NCBI GenBank assembly: GCA_013396915.1
Contig: VWZL01005057.1
Coordinates: forward strand, 682,001-746,000
Length of the DNA: 64,000 bases
Direction: 5' to 3'
Source: Stercorarius parasiticus
Taxonomy: Eukaryota > Chordata > Aves > Charadriiformes > Stercorariidae
A program made the position numbers and the translations under genes. The notes below the pieces were generated by a model. That model saw only the letters and a program-made list of their open reading frames with translations, made no database searches and was not told where the DNA came from. Shown here piece by piece: positions 13,601 to 25,318 of this stretch; position 1 is the stretch's first letter, and each line of letters opens with the position of its first letter.

Positions 13601-16600
13601 ATTTTGATATTGTTTGGACACGGGAAGCTAGAATGGGTCCTTTCTAGGTCTGGGAGTGGTTTGAAATAAGTTTCCCCTGAAGAGCAAAGTGGCTCTCAAA
13701 CCGCTTTAGAAGTAAGCAATTGTGAATATAAAATAATCTTTATTAAAACAAAAGTCAGTGGCAAATCCATCTGGGCCTGGTGCTTTTCCAGCTTTAACTT
13801 TTGTGACTGCTTTATTAAGTTTTTCACCTTCCAAGGACTTCTTTCTGTAAAAAAATGAAATAATAAAATCCTAAACATCTGCACTGATTCAGCTGAGTGT
13901 GGCATAAAACTTCTGAAGTCAGTCATTGATTGTCAATTGCAGTGCAATTCCTATCCAAAATAGCAATCATTTTTATTTAGTAGTTTTTTTGGGTAAGCAG
14001 CAACTTGCTAGGCCCTACACCACACTCCCCCAAAACCTCTTTGAAGAAAACTAGGGCAAATGTTGGTATCTTTTGTGTCTTACTGATTTCAGACTTGCAT
14101 TAATAAAGCTCCGTAGTTTCTACAAGGAAAAGACTGATGTATATCATAAGCAAAAGCTTTCATTTCTATCACTTCAGTATTTTACCACTGTCGTGTAATA
14201 TAGAGATATATGCAAAAGGATACCCAACGGTAAAAAAATGTGTTGCTTGCCTACAAAATATCAAAGGAGGGTCTGTCAAAGCACTAGTTAATAAAACCTC
14301 TGAGGTTCCAGGTGTATGCTACACATGCAGAGATTGAGGGTACATTAGGTTACTAAGTGGGAACAAACAGGGTATGTCTAATGGGTGAAACCTCACTGCA
14401 GAACAAGATCTTTGAAAGTAAATTGCTCTCATGAAACAGTCATCCTTGCTTTTAGTTAATGCCTGATGGATCACAGTAGACAGACTGCATTGCAGGAAAG
14501 GAGGAGGAGATCCTTAGCTGTAGGGCTACACATCTTCAAGTAAGAGGTAGGCGCAGACCTGCCATACCTGACAGGCTCTTGTGCGAGTTCAACACGGGAA
14601 GAGGAACTGGCTTTTCAGTTGCATCACCTGCATGGGAGGAATGCCATGTAGCATCCAGATCTGCAAAAAAGGTGTTTGGAAAACAGGAGCTTATCAGACC
14701 AGCCTCAGTGACCTGGACTTACCATCCTGAGCTGACTTCCTATCTGGAAGCACTTACCCTATGGGTTCCTTTGGTTGGTTGTGTTTTTTTTCTCTTTTTT
14801 GTTTATACAAGAGTCCCAGTCTCCCTGCCTGGGCACGATAAACACCTGTGCTGCAGCTTCACCCCGGGTCCTTTGCAACATCTGTCTCCATCACACCTAA
14901 CTCCTGAAGCATGGCAGCTTCAACCATCTAAACACTGATCAATCTTTTCTCCCACTTAATTGGATTATTTAGACTCTTTCCATTCCAGAAGGCATACTGG
15001 ATTGTTGGGGTCATAGATCACTAACAACAGCACAGACCACACGCAGTTACTTAGCACGGAACTAAAAAGCCAACATAATTCAAGGCAGGTTTTTCAATGA
15101 GCAAACTGAGCGGGTGCCTGGAGCAGTGACACGGAAAGGTCAGTGTTTCCAGAGCTGTGCCGGACAGCAGCGCGGCACCAGCCGGCTCAGCTACACCAGC
15201 GTAAGGCTGTGATCAGCAAATCATGCCCAAAGCAACGGCTGGTGTAACTTCTGCTTCTGCTCTGCTCCCTGGCCTTGCCAAACAGCGGGTTTTGACAATT
15301 TCACGCGTTTAAGAATTGTGATTCTTGCTTTTCCCAATTCCACAGCTGCCGAGATGCTTCTCTCCTTGTAGAGTATCTGGAGAAGAGGACTGGGAAAAAC
15401 ATTACTGAGGTAAGAGAAGGAAAAGCAAAGTTGAACATTACATTACTTACTCTGGGGAACAAGGGCCGGTAACAAAACAAGTGGACAATTGACACCTGTA
15501 ATTCTTAGACAGCTTCAAGAGATGTACAAGCAAGTCACATTCTGCTTTCAGTCCCAGCATCTTGTAACATACTCAAAATTGAGCTTACACAGAAAAAGAA
15601 GGCAAAAATGACTCTTTACAAAAAATTATATCCTAAATCACACCATAAAACATAAATACTAATCCCAGAGAAATGGAACGTAATCATGACCGTTGTCCCT
15701 GCTCAGTCCATTGATGCAACCAGTCTGGTCAGAATTAGGCTGCTCCACGTGGCCAAACAGCAATATATGGCACAGTATATAATAAATGCGTTAACACAGA
15801 GGGCTTGGAGGAAGTATGTATTGGGTTGCAGGAAGTAAGAGAACCCCAGGTCCCCTTTCCACTCCAGAGATCCAGCTGGAGAACATGATCAAGTGAAAAC
15901 AGTTCCAGTAAATGTGCTGCAAGCTTACCTGCAGAATGCCTTTTACACTTCTTACTATGGGACAAGAGGCAGCATCTTCAAAAACTTGGAAATCTTTCAA
16001 ACAGCACTGAAAAGAAACAAGCCACTGTGGCAATATCAGAGCTAGCCATTGTAGAGCTTAATCCAAACAATATTCATTCAGAACAGGAAAGAGCTAAGTC
16101 TATTAGGAGACTGTTAGTGATTTATTTGCTTTTTTTTACAGAGTCATGTAGTGGGTAAAGGCAGCTAATCTTGTTGGACTCCATTAAGGAAGCCTCTTCA
16201 GGCTTCAGACAGCCGTGCATCCCCCACCTGGGCTTCCCAAGGAACATGACTGGAAATTTCACGTAATGTTCAAGGCCTATTTGCATAGGCATTGAAGCAG
16301 ACTTGCATTAATAGTACCTTTATTAGGGGCCTAAAAATCCTCATCACGTCATTAGATATGCTCCCTGGACGTTTTTTCTGCATCAGAAATACGTCCTGAC
16401 CACCTTCTTTTATTTCTGTCACATCCATGATGGTTTTAATAACAGTTTCATAATACAGTTGAAGTCAGATTGAGAAGACTTATTTTTTAATTGATTTTTT
16501 TCCCTGAAAGAGGAGAAGGAAGAGTTTTGAATATATCTAATAGTATTTGACTTCCAGAGATACTACTCTTAAACCTTCAGGGTTTGAGATACAGAAAGGA

Positions 16601-16999
16601 AACTGGGAAGATCATAAGGCAGGATTTGCATAGGAGAGGTGGTGAAGTCTGGAATAATTTTGTCTTCTATTTAAGGAGACCTAGAACGATAATACTGTAC
16701 TTCTCACAACCCAAGATTCAAATTGAAAGTGTTTTTTATATCCAAAAAAATCACACCACCAAACTAGTAAGTAGAAGCAATGGAGTTGCAGGACAGGTGT
16801 GCCCTGTCGTATCGAGGTCCTTTCAGGTTTTAGGTAAAGGTTTGTTTTGGGAGAGTTAGGGGATTTTCTGAGTTTGCTTTTCTTTTTCCAGACCAGAGAA
16901 AGCTGGGTTTAAATTGTGAAAACACGCTGTGAGATTTTCCAGGCGAGGATGGCTGCATGCCAACAAGTACATTTCTACCTCTGAAAGATAAAAGCGGGG
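7613..16999. other. Noncoding DNA with scattered GC patches
   Basis: Mainly AT-rich sequence without recognised genes. GC-richer patches occur near 8430-8580 and 14830-15290. The second holds a dispersed 9-bp inverted pair, TACACCAGC at 15192-15200 and GCTGGTGTA at 15238-15246. The larger frames (minus 8361-8765, 134 codons; plus 14579-14938, 119 codons) have no recognised family and no coding context. Nothing else is supported. Confidence 0.65.
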
Positions 17000-17250
17000 C
17001 TCTTTCGTCGGCAGAGTTGCTCTAACAGGCGAGCTCACTTAAAAGCGAGAGCCGATTTCTGCCACCTGCTCACGCCACCATGTCAGACACCGCCGAGGCC
17101 CCCCGTGTCCCCCTCCCCATGGGCAGGAAGGTGGCTCTGCTCCAGGAAAGCGGTGGGGCCTGGGCCAGGCCGGGGGCTGTGGGGCTGTGCCCTGCCCAGC
17201 AAGGCTCCCTCCAGCACCAACCCTCAGCTTCCCCCGGGCTGTTGCTGCTC
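17000..17250 (+). other. CpG-bearing GC patch with Kozak ATG
   Basis: This patch is clearly richer in G+C and CpG than its surroundings. An ATG at 17080 lies in a near-ideal Kozak context (GCCACCATGT) and opens a 70-codon frame ending at 17292. The frame starts MSDTAEAPRVPLPMGRK and becomes AT-rich at its end. An AT-rich hexamer (TTAAAA) lies about 40 bases upstream. No family is recognised, and Pro/Gly/Ala/Leu content is what GC-rich noncoding DNA also gives. It could be a 5' exon of a short transcript or an unmethylated CpG patch; coding status is unproven. Confidence 0.2.
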
Positions 17251-17292
17251 CAGAAAGATGTTTCCTTGGCTTGGTTTTTGAAATATTATTAG

Positions 17293-20241
17293 CAACCTAA
17301 AACAGAAAGCAGAGATAGAGGTTCTGGATAGTTTTTGTTGCTGGCATTGATGCAGGTCTGAACAGTTATGGGAATCTAGCAACAGATACTCATAATTTAT
17401 TGGAATACAGCTTTTTGAGAGTGTAAAAAAAAAACATTGACCTTTCCTAATAACAAAAAATGGATAAAAACTGTTATCAATTAGATGCCGGTAAAAAAAT
17501 ATCAACATTTATTGAAGGTTATGGTGCAGTGGTTTGTCTTTTTTAGAATTACATGAGTTTTCTATTTGTAGCTTTTAATCAGTTCCCACTTAACTTGCTT
17601 TTTATTCCACCAACTTTTCAGTGAAATCCAGACATCCCGACAGTATTTGGGATCCAGCAGTGCATAAGCAGCCTCACAGGAACTCAGTTCCCCTTAAAGT
17701 CTGGATGAACGAAAAAATGAGTTTGGCAGCAGCATTCAAGCAATACATTCATGAAGTCTTTTGAAATGGGAATTCCAGTATAATTCAGCATGATTATAAA
17801 TGCTCTAAAACGTGTAAGCCTAAACGGCAAAGGGAATTGTATACTGTAGTTAGTGATAAATGTTCCGTGCAATATACTGGTTTTAGCTGCCCCACTTACC
17901 CAATGCTCAGTGGGATTAAGTAGTTAAATTTACGTGCATAGTACTGAAACTGTAACGCTGAGTGTCAACCTTGGACCTGTTTTTCTCCTGAAGCATAATA
18001 AAAATACCATCGGAAAAAACTGTCCCAAACTTCAGTCTGGAAAAAGGACTGCAAGTCAAGCAGAAAACGTAAAACACCTCTGGTTTTCCTGACCAACCTG
18101 TCACAGCCCGATCTGTTGTGACAGTGCAGGAGGCACAGCCTGAAAGCACATTGGGGAAGGGGTCAGAGCTTAGGCTCCTCTCTTTTTGACAGAGGTGAAA
18201 GTCTAGGCACAGAGTGCCTGCCTGCCTGCCTGCCTGCGCTAATAAGGTGTCTTTTTTGCAAGCCATCAAAGACAGAGGTGGGACACAGAGGGTTTTCTGT
18301 CTCCTGGGAGGTCCCAAGTTGGCCACTGTCCTCCTTTCTGGTCTGGAAGTTCTCTTGTTTTCCTATTAAAATTCTGGATGTACTTGTTTGTCCTTAGTGT
18401 GAAAAGGACGGTACTACCCGTAGAGTACAGCTCTCCCTCGGTTCTCAATTTACTATTTCTGAAGCCACGGCATAGCTACTTATGACTACTGGTGGTAAGG
18501 AGAAAGTAAAGAAGGTTGTGTAACTGCCCATTCCTACATGTAGGTCTGAGCAGGTAGGTGCTCGCAGGACAGCAGTAGCTGACCTCCCCCAGCCAAAGCA
18601 CGGGAATTTACTGTGTGACCTGAGTGAACACTGGAGGGAGCCAGTCTGTGGGTGGTGCACGGGCCCTTCCTGCAAAGGCCACCACAGCAGAGCATATCAG
18701 AGGGAACCCAAAATCCCCACTCCGAAACAGAAAGGCTCACTAATTTCTGACATAAAAAAAGGAAAAAGCTACACCTGTGTGGGTAAGGGTGGCAGGGCCA
18801 TCTCAGGTGCTGGCAATCTCTTGTGATGAGACAGGCTGGGGACACCTGTTACTTGCACAGTGCTGCTTTATGTTCCCTTTCCTCAGAAAGGTGCCAGCTT
18901 AGGGAGAAGGAGTTATGCAAAAAGCTGGGAATAGTCCTTTGTGGTGCTACATCCCCCTGGAGGAGACTCTGAGGGTGAGTCCCTGTTTCTGGAATTATTC
19001 TGCTTTTTCTGTGATGTCCATTAGCTCAAGAGAGTATGTCATTCCTGAGTTAAGGACTTAAGGAGATGAAAGACTAGAGATTGCAAAGATGAAATGAGTT
19101 GTCCTGTCTATTTTGGGGTTTCTGGAACATGAGAGGTTAAGGAGAAGATAGAGTGATTGGTTATATACAGTGGACATATATTCTACAGCAATTTAAGATG
19201 GTTATTCTTGTAGACTTACCAGTTTCTCTGACTCTGTTTGTCTTTGAATATACGAGTCTTCTGACTGCACCTGAAAAGGATCTAGAAGTTCTCAGTAAAA
19301 CATGACCAAGTAAATGCATGCCTTGTGTATCTTAAAATACATCTTGAGCACTAATACGTGCAGCTCTATGCAGGGCAAATAGTCCATTATGTGACTTCTT
19401 TATCTGGCACCACCAATTCACCTGGATTTGCTCCCATAGCTGAGAAATTAGCTTGAGCTTCAAGTTAATGCATAACAAATCTAGTTTAATACAAACAGCC
19501 CTCAGTTTTCTTGGGAACAGCATTGTAAAAAATGGCAATTGTGTACTGGTTACTGTAAGACTTCATATGAAATATGAGGAAATGGAGATACTTGAATTGC
19601 TTAACTGAAACTCACTGTAATGGAGTCTCATGAGTGTGTTTGTGTGGGTGGGCCCTTGAGATGCCCCTAGCCTCGGGCAAGGAGCCTGAGAGATACCAAC
19701 ACATCAAAATGGAGAACATGTTTTCCTTTTCCTACTGACTCCCTTTCTTCAGTTTTCTGTAGAAACAGTGACTTCTTAGTTCTGCTATTTGATGTATTCT
19801 GCTCTTTGCTTTTACTTTTTCAGCTGGGTCATAGGGATCTCCTTTTTTTTTTTTCTTTCAATGGAAAAAAGTCTCATAGTATTTTCAAATTATCTTTTTG
19901 TTCTTATTTGACTATGGTCAAGCTTTATTTTGCATCCTTAGTTCATATATGTGATGCAGCATTTAACTCGTGTATTCCTTCTCAGCCTGAAACTGAAGTT
20001 TATGTTGAAGTGCTTTAAAACCACAAAACACTATTTTTCCAGTTGATAAGCTAAATGAGGACTTGAATCAATATGCGTATCAAGAGCTACTGATTCAAAT
20101 AAGCCCCAAATTTTTGTGGAAGTACATTAAATTATTTTTCTACTGTCTCAGGAGACAAACATATTTGAGCACAATTTGAAATATAAGAACTATTAGTATT
20201 TTAATGTTCGGTGTCCTGTCCCGTGTCCGTCCGTTCCCCCC
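17293..20241. other. Noncoding AT-rich DNA before the gap
   Basis: No gene is recognised. Minus-strand frames at 17916-18326 (136 codons) and 18534-18845 (103 codons) lack domains and look like chance. The last 30 bases before the gap turn abruptly C-rich with CCGT-type steps, described with the gap. Confidence 0.7.
18215..18237. repeat. (TGCC)n microsatellite
   Basis: Five complete TGCC units and a partial sixth form an uninterrupted tetranucleotide microsatellite. It is short and probably polymorphic. Confidence 0.85.
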
Positions 20242-20276
20242 NNNNNNNNNNNNNNNNNNNNNNNNNNNNNNNNNNN
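20242..20276. other. Assembly gap (35 N)
   Basis: Thirty-five undetermined bases. The sequence on the left ends in a C-rich string (GTCCGTCCGTTCCCCCC) unlike its AT-rich neighbourhood, and the right side resumes at once as ordinary AT-rich DNA. A GC-rich simple repeat or C-homopolymer that defeated sequencing is the likely cause, so the true missing length may differ from 35. Confidence 0.98.
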
Positions 20277-23077
20277 AAATATTCAATTTGCTGAAATGAT
20301 TCCCTAAAACTTAAAATTGAGGATAATATATTTTGGATTTTGAATCTTTCATTGAAACAGCAATACTTTCTCTCAATTCTGATGTTCTTTATTTCCAGCC
20401 TAAAAAAATTTTGTAAGTCTGCGTTAAGTCTTTCAACATGAAGTTTATTGCAATGTTCTGAATCGTGAATTTAAATGTGAGATTTTTGGTGATTTGCAGC
20501 CAGACTGAGAACAGAGGGCATTCCAAATAAAATACAGAATGTTTTATGCTGTCAGAGGCCAAATACTTAAAATTTTAGACAGCACAACAACTTATGTGAC
20601 AATGTGTAGTGAATGTGCCATAATCAACAGGAAAAACTAAGTAGCTTTAAAAAAAAAAGGCGGGGGGGACATACAGACATAACTGTAGCAATATTGGGGG
20701 GAAGAAGAGAGGAAGCTGTCATGTATACGAGCAAAGTGATGGATTCTGAGAGGCATCAGGAGTGCAAAGCACATCCTGAAAGGCAAGTTTTCTCTCATTC
20801 CTTCTCACTGCCTCTGTTTTCTTTTCTTGCCAAGTTTCCGCAGGGATGTTTTAGAGTAGCTGTGCATACTTGAAAAGATTAGAAAAAGTGAGGCAAATGC
20901 TGCACTGACACGGCACCTCCACTGACATCAAAAGGATGGCATACCTTGTGTCTCTCCTGCTCCAAGTTGTTGGGGTTTTTTTTTTTTAAATAAGCACACA
21001 CTGAGAAGACATGTGCACTGCTTAAAGAAGTGTTACTATTGATGCCAGAGGGAGAAGGCAGACATTATCCAAAGAAAAAAAACAATGATTAATTTAAAAG
21101 ACAGCTAAGACATCTGTCCGATGCTGACTCTGACCTGTCAGACCAAGCCGTGACCTCAGTCTGTGAGCTGCATCCCTCACTGAAGGCAGGTCTCATTTTG
21201 GGCCACATTTATAGCGCCTTTATTTAAGGCCTTTGCGTAAAGGTGTCCCTTATGCAGCAAAGCTTCTGGGGTCCTTTAGCAAATCCTTTAGTTCTATGGC
21301 AGTCGCTCACCCAGTTAAAGCTAAGCCTTTGGGGTTGTCCTGGTGCAGTGGGGTCACAGGAATTACAGGTTTCCAACAGGAAGGGCAGCCCTTCCTTCAA
21401 ACTGGAAATGTTTCAGTGAACAAACTTGTTTTTAATTTTGCATTTGACATTATCTCTAAATACTAGGAATGTGGGTGGTACTATCACAGCAACAGTCTCG
21501 GGAAAAGTAAATATGTATGTCAAATACCATATGCCATCAGATTTTTCTTACCCCTTTCTGCCCCTCCCCTTGCACCTCTTCCCCCTGTAATAATTGTAAG
21601 CAGAAAAACCGCTGCGGTTGGGCTCAGAGGAGACCCCCATACTTTGGATGTGGATATCTACCTAACTGTTCTAGCAACGATTCTGGTTTGACCATGCCCA
21701 AAATACTTTTCCAAAGCATGATTATGTTTTTATTTAGGTTTTACCTTAATAGAAATTCTTGGTGACAAGTATACCTGCATACTATTTCAGGTAATGCCAT
21801 TAGATGTAGCAGTGACAAGTTAGCAAGCATGTAATATCCTAAGGCAAATAGATTTGTATGTTCTTTTTCAGACTGGATGATTATGTCGCACTCTCTAAAG
21901 ACATTTTACATCAGTAAGGACGTCTCCTCAGGGAATCATAGTGATAACTACTTTTGACAAGTAGTAATAACAGAAGTTTAGTCCAACCATGAAATGAAAG
22001 GCTCATGCTGAAGCCAGGATTACTGGTAGTGGACTGCAGGGGCACTGTAATTGCACATCACTTGCTTTAGTGATGGACTGTCTGCCTTCACTCCATCTAT
22101 ACTTGCGAATTCAGAATTGCCTGTTTCATACTATCAAGCAAAAAGCATAATATTGATCTGAAAGGATCGATGGTAAGAAGCATTGTTTTAACTTACTAGT
22201 AGGTAAGATCAATTCCTTCATAGAAAACCACTGTATTTTATGTTACAGTTCTAAATACAGGGAAAATTCCCAAATTCTGTGTGACTTTATTGATTGACAT
22301 CACTCAGCTAATTAGAAACAACTCACTGATCCTTTCAATAGCTCAGTTAGGTGGCAAGATACCCCAGGTAGGTGTATAACGATACTTCTGAATGAACATT
22401 TGCAACGATCGTGAGTCTTCCTTAGCTCTTAGTTGTTGTTGTTACTTTACTGAACCATCAAAAGCTATCATTATTACATATTGACACAGAGCTACAGAAT
22501 GGTTGATAAATCTATATTCAAGTTGCATTTAAAATCAATATTATAGCAGTTACTATGCCAAATCAATATTTACCAAGTTGCTAGCTTCCAGTGCCTGATG
22601 CACTGTAATTATTCCTCTTCTCACATAGAACATGGGGACCTAATCCAATGGTCACCAAAGTCGAGAGACTCTTACTGATCTCAGGTTTTGGATCAACCCT
22701 TGCTTGCTTTTATTTACTCATATTTGTCATAGGATTGTACAAAAACCTGCACACAACAGAGGGCCTGTTTATTTGGTCTCTACATCTTATTGTAATGCAT
22801 GTACTATGAGCTGCTGCTGTTATTAAAATGGGAACCAAGATGCTAACTTGCCACTGTTGGATTTTTGGACTATTTTGGTATTGTTATACAGACAGTGTCT
22901 GCTTAATACAGATAAAAAACACTTGCTTCAAAAATAATCCATAAGTTTTGATGATACAGCAGTTCAGAAACAACACATTTGAGACCGATCAAGTATGACT
23001 AATTGTCAAAATAGACTTGTGTAATCATCTATGCTTCCATGTTTTAATTGAACAGGGGGATATTTCTTTCAAAAAAG
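20277..23077. other. Noncoding AT-rich DNA after the gap
   Basis: No gene is recognised. Features are limited to homopolymer runs, for example A10 followed by GGCGGGGGGG near 20649 and a T-run near 20977. Open frames are short and have no domain. Confidence 0.7.
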
Positions 23078-23279
23078 TGTGTTAATTGGGGTCTGCTTAT
23101 GGGAAGGAGTGACTAATTGAACTGGCAGGAGCCTGGTAGCAGTTTTTTTCATTAAAATGTTAACTTTTAAAATCAGTGTTACACTGCAAATATTGTCTTT
23201 CTTTCAATTGGACTAGTCTATCTGGCACACGCCAGCTCAATTAGTAGCTTGCTTTCATGAGCAGACCCCAATTAACACA
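23078..23279. repeat. Long inverted repeat, 62-bp arms
   Basis: The left arm 23078-23139 and right arm 23218-23279 are reverse complements without any gap, around a 78-base spacer. The outer 20 bases match perfectly (TGTGTTAATTGGGGTCTGCT at 23078-23097 against 23260-23279). A middle block of 14 positions is diverged. The next 15 match at 14 positions (ACTAATTGAACTGGC at 23112-23126 against 23231-23245), and the innermost 13 match at 8. Conserved and diverged blocks alternate at fixed register, which suggests an old palindrome with two constrained segments. It could be an ancient palindromic DNA-transposon relic, a hairpin-forming conserved element, or a pair of mirrored binding-site clusters. 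No transposase and no clear target duplication are visible. Confidence 0.85.
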
Positions 23280-23751
23280 TGCTTTTCTTAAAGAAGTATT
23301 CCACAATTTAAATTAGCACATTTACATTAGAAGTAATTATACTGGTTTTGGTTGTTAGTTGTTCCTAATTTTTGTGATGATTAAATATGCTTTAATGGAA
23401 AATGACACTTACTGATTAATTACTCAAGTCGTATTGGAGGTTTGTAGAAAATATTCAAATATGGAAGAGAGACCAACTAAGCTAGGACCAAAACTTATCA
23501 ATCCATAGGTATGCAAGGTGTAGTTTCTGTCACGGTTTATACATAACTTGACACGTGTTATGCCACTATCTGGTCATACCTACAATGAACTAAACTTAAT
23601 TTTTTTTATGAATTGTTTCTTTATATTTGGCCTGACTATGTATGACCTTTGCAGCAGAACCATGTGAGATAGCAACTAATTAGGACACTTTAGCTGTAGG
23701 AGAAGTGAGCCCACTATCTTCTGTGAGGGGAAAATATGCAAAAGGCATCCT

Positions 23752-23786
23752 TGGCATAATACAGATATGGTGGCATAATACAGATA
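23752..23786. repeat. 16-bp direct repeat, period 19
   Basis: TGGCATAATACAGATA occurs at 23752-23767 and again, unchanged, at 23771-23786. This is a small recent tandem duplication, followed by a partial third echo (AATACAG) near 23791. Confidence 0.85.
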
Positions 23787-24488
23787 CAATAATACAGGTC
23801 TAACCCAGAACTTCATATTCAGAGGAAGAACAGGAAAGCAATGACCTGGAACTAAAGAAAACCCAAACATCTAAGCTCAGCCCTCCTCATGAAGGAGACT
23901 ACTCTCAGCTGACTGTTCAGGGGACTGTAGAAATTGTCTTCAAGCTCTCTAGGAATATATTTAAGAAATATATGAACAATCTGTAGGGTGGACTCTGTGC
24001 TGTCATTGACTTCACATGTGACATGAAGTAAATCACACTTAAAATTTTGCTATATGCGAGCACTGTTGCTGCTGTGTAACAAGATTTTTGCTTTAGAATA
24101 GAGGGGGGCAAAAAAAGGTTTCAGGTGAAAATGGCTGTCACCATAATCCATATGAACTATATGAAAGACTTTACAGTTTGCATTTAAATTTGGAAGGGAT
24201 CATTAAATTTAATCGAGTACCTGTATGATGAGAGTCATTAAATCTTCTTACATTTCTGTAACTTGTCTTTAAGCCATAACTTGTGGTTAGCCAAAGCATT
24301 CCTTCCCGAAAGGCAGCCAGTCTTCAAGAGATACAATCTACCATTTTGCTTAAGAGTGTGTTGCAATGATTAATTGCTCTCATTGTTACAAAACTCTCTA
24401 ATTATCCACCTGGACTCTGTATGACTTCAGTTTTTAGCTTCTGAATCTTGCTAATCTTTTTTTAATACACATCCCCCCTCCCCAACTA

Positions 24489-24534
24489 TTAAAAACAAAA
24501 CCCCTCAAAATAAACAAAAAACAAACAAGCCAAC
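24489..24534. repeat. A/C-rich low-complexity tract
   Basis: The plus strand is nearly all A and C with AAACAAA-type units. It is simple low-complexity DNA and may be the eroded A-rich tail of an old retroposed sequence, though no such element is recognised next to it. Confidence 0.6.
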
Positions 24535-24828
24535 TTTGCTTTTTATTACTGGTTATTTTTTCCCTTTTGAAGAGGTGATATACTCTCAATATTCTTTTAA
24601 AAATGTAGTCAGTGTCCTGGTGTCCCTCTGCTCAGCTGACAGGTATCTCCAGTACACAGAAGATAAACATTGTCATTCTGAGACCCCCTTCTGTTACAGC
24701 TCTACATCTTCAGTCACTGAGGTGTTCTTATTTGAAGTGTATCTATGCAGCGTAGTCATGGTCCTGTACAAGTCAATCCTCTTCTAAAAATACCGTTCTC
24801 CAGACTTCCGATATTTTGGGTCTTGTTT

Positions 24829-24850
24829 AAAAAAAAAAAAAAAACAAACC
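24829..24850. repeat. Poly-A tract
   Basis: An A homopolymer of about 16 bases is followed by CAAACCAACAAC. It is a simple repeat with no associated retrotransposon recognised upstream. Confidence 0.8.
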
Positions 24851-25283
24851 AACAACGAGCTACATTGTTGTCATAATATTACTACCTGTGCTATTATAGT
24901 TGTCTTACATAAACTATAAGGTTTTCCATAAATCAATTGAAAGAAGATGGGGAAGGTTTGGTGGGAGCAAATGCAATCAGATTATAGTTAAAAGTAGTTT
25001 TGTTTTCCTTAACTCTCCGGTATGTAATGGATGCAGAAAAACAAGAGAATGCTTTTTGCAAGGGAAGTGTCTGTTAAGAACAGGCATCTGTGCCATGTAG
25101 TACAACATCTGACAGAAGCCTGGCTTCAGAAATAATGCAATCCTCTGTGGGCTTGTCCAGCAAAAGTATCATTCAAGGTCACTGTGATTCTACCTGTGTG
25201 GCAATGCACGTAGACCGGGAGCTGCTTGGAGCTGAGCCTTCAGAGAAAAGCTGTAGGGTTGCAGGAGGGCTATGGTGCTTGTT

Positions 25284-25318
25284 TAAAAAAAAAAAAAAAA
25301 ACAAAAAAAAAAACAAAC
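25284..25318. repeat. Poly-A / A-rich tract
   Basis: A long A run broken by single C residues (AAAAACAAAAA pattern). It is low-complexity sequence, and the in-frame Lys/Asn-rich stretch it creates on the plus strand is not a gene. Confidence 0.85.

Noticed and set aside
15185..15250. Inverted pair TACACCAGC / GCTGGTGTA as a structured RNA or transposon end
   Set aside because: Only 9 bp of pairing with a 37-base loop and no extension of the stem; chance or a remnant too old to call.
17916..18326. 136-codon minus-strand frame
   Set aside because: It runs through the TGCC microsatellite and shows no domain; most likely chance.
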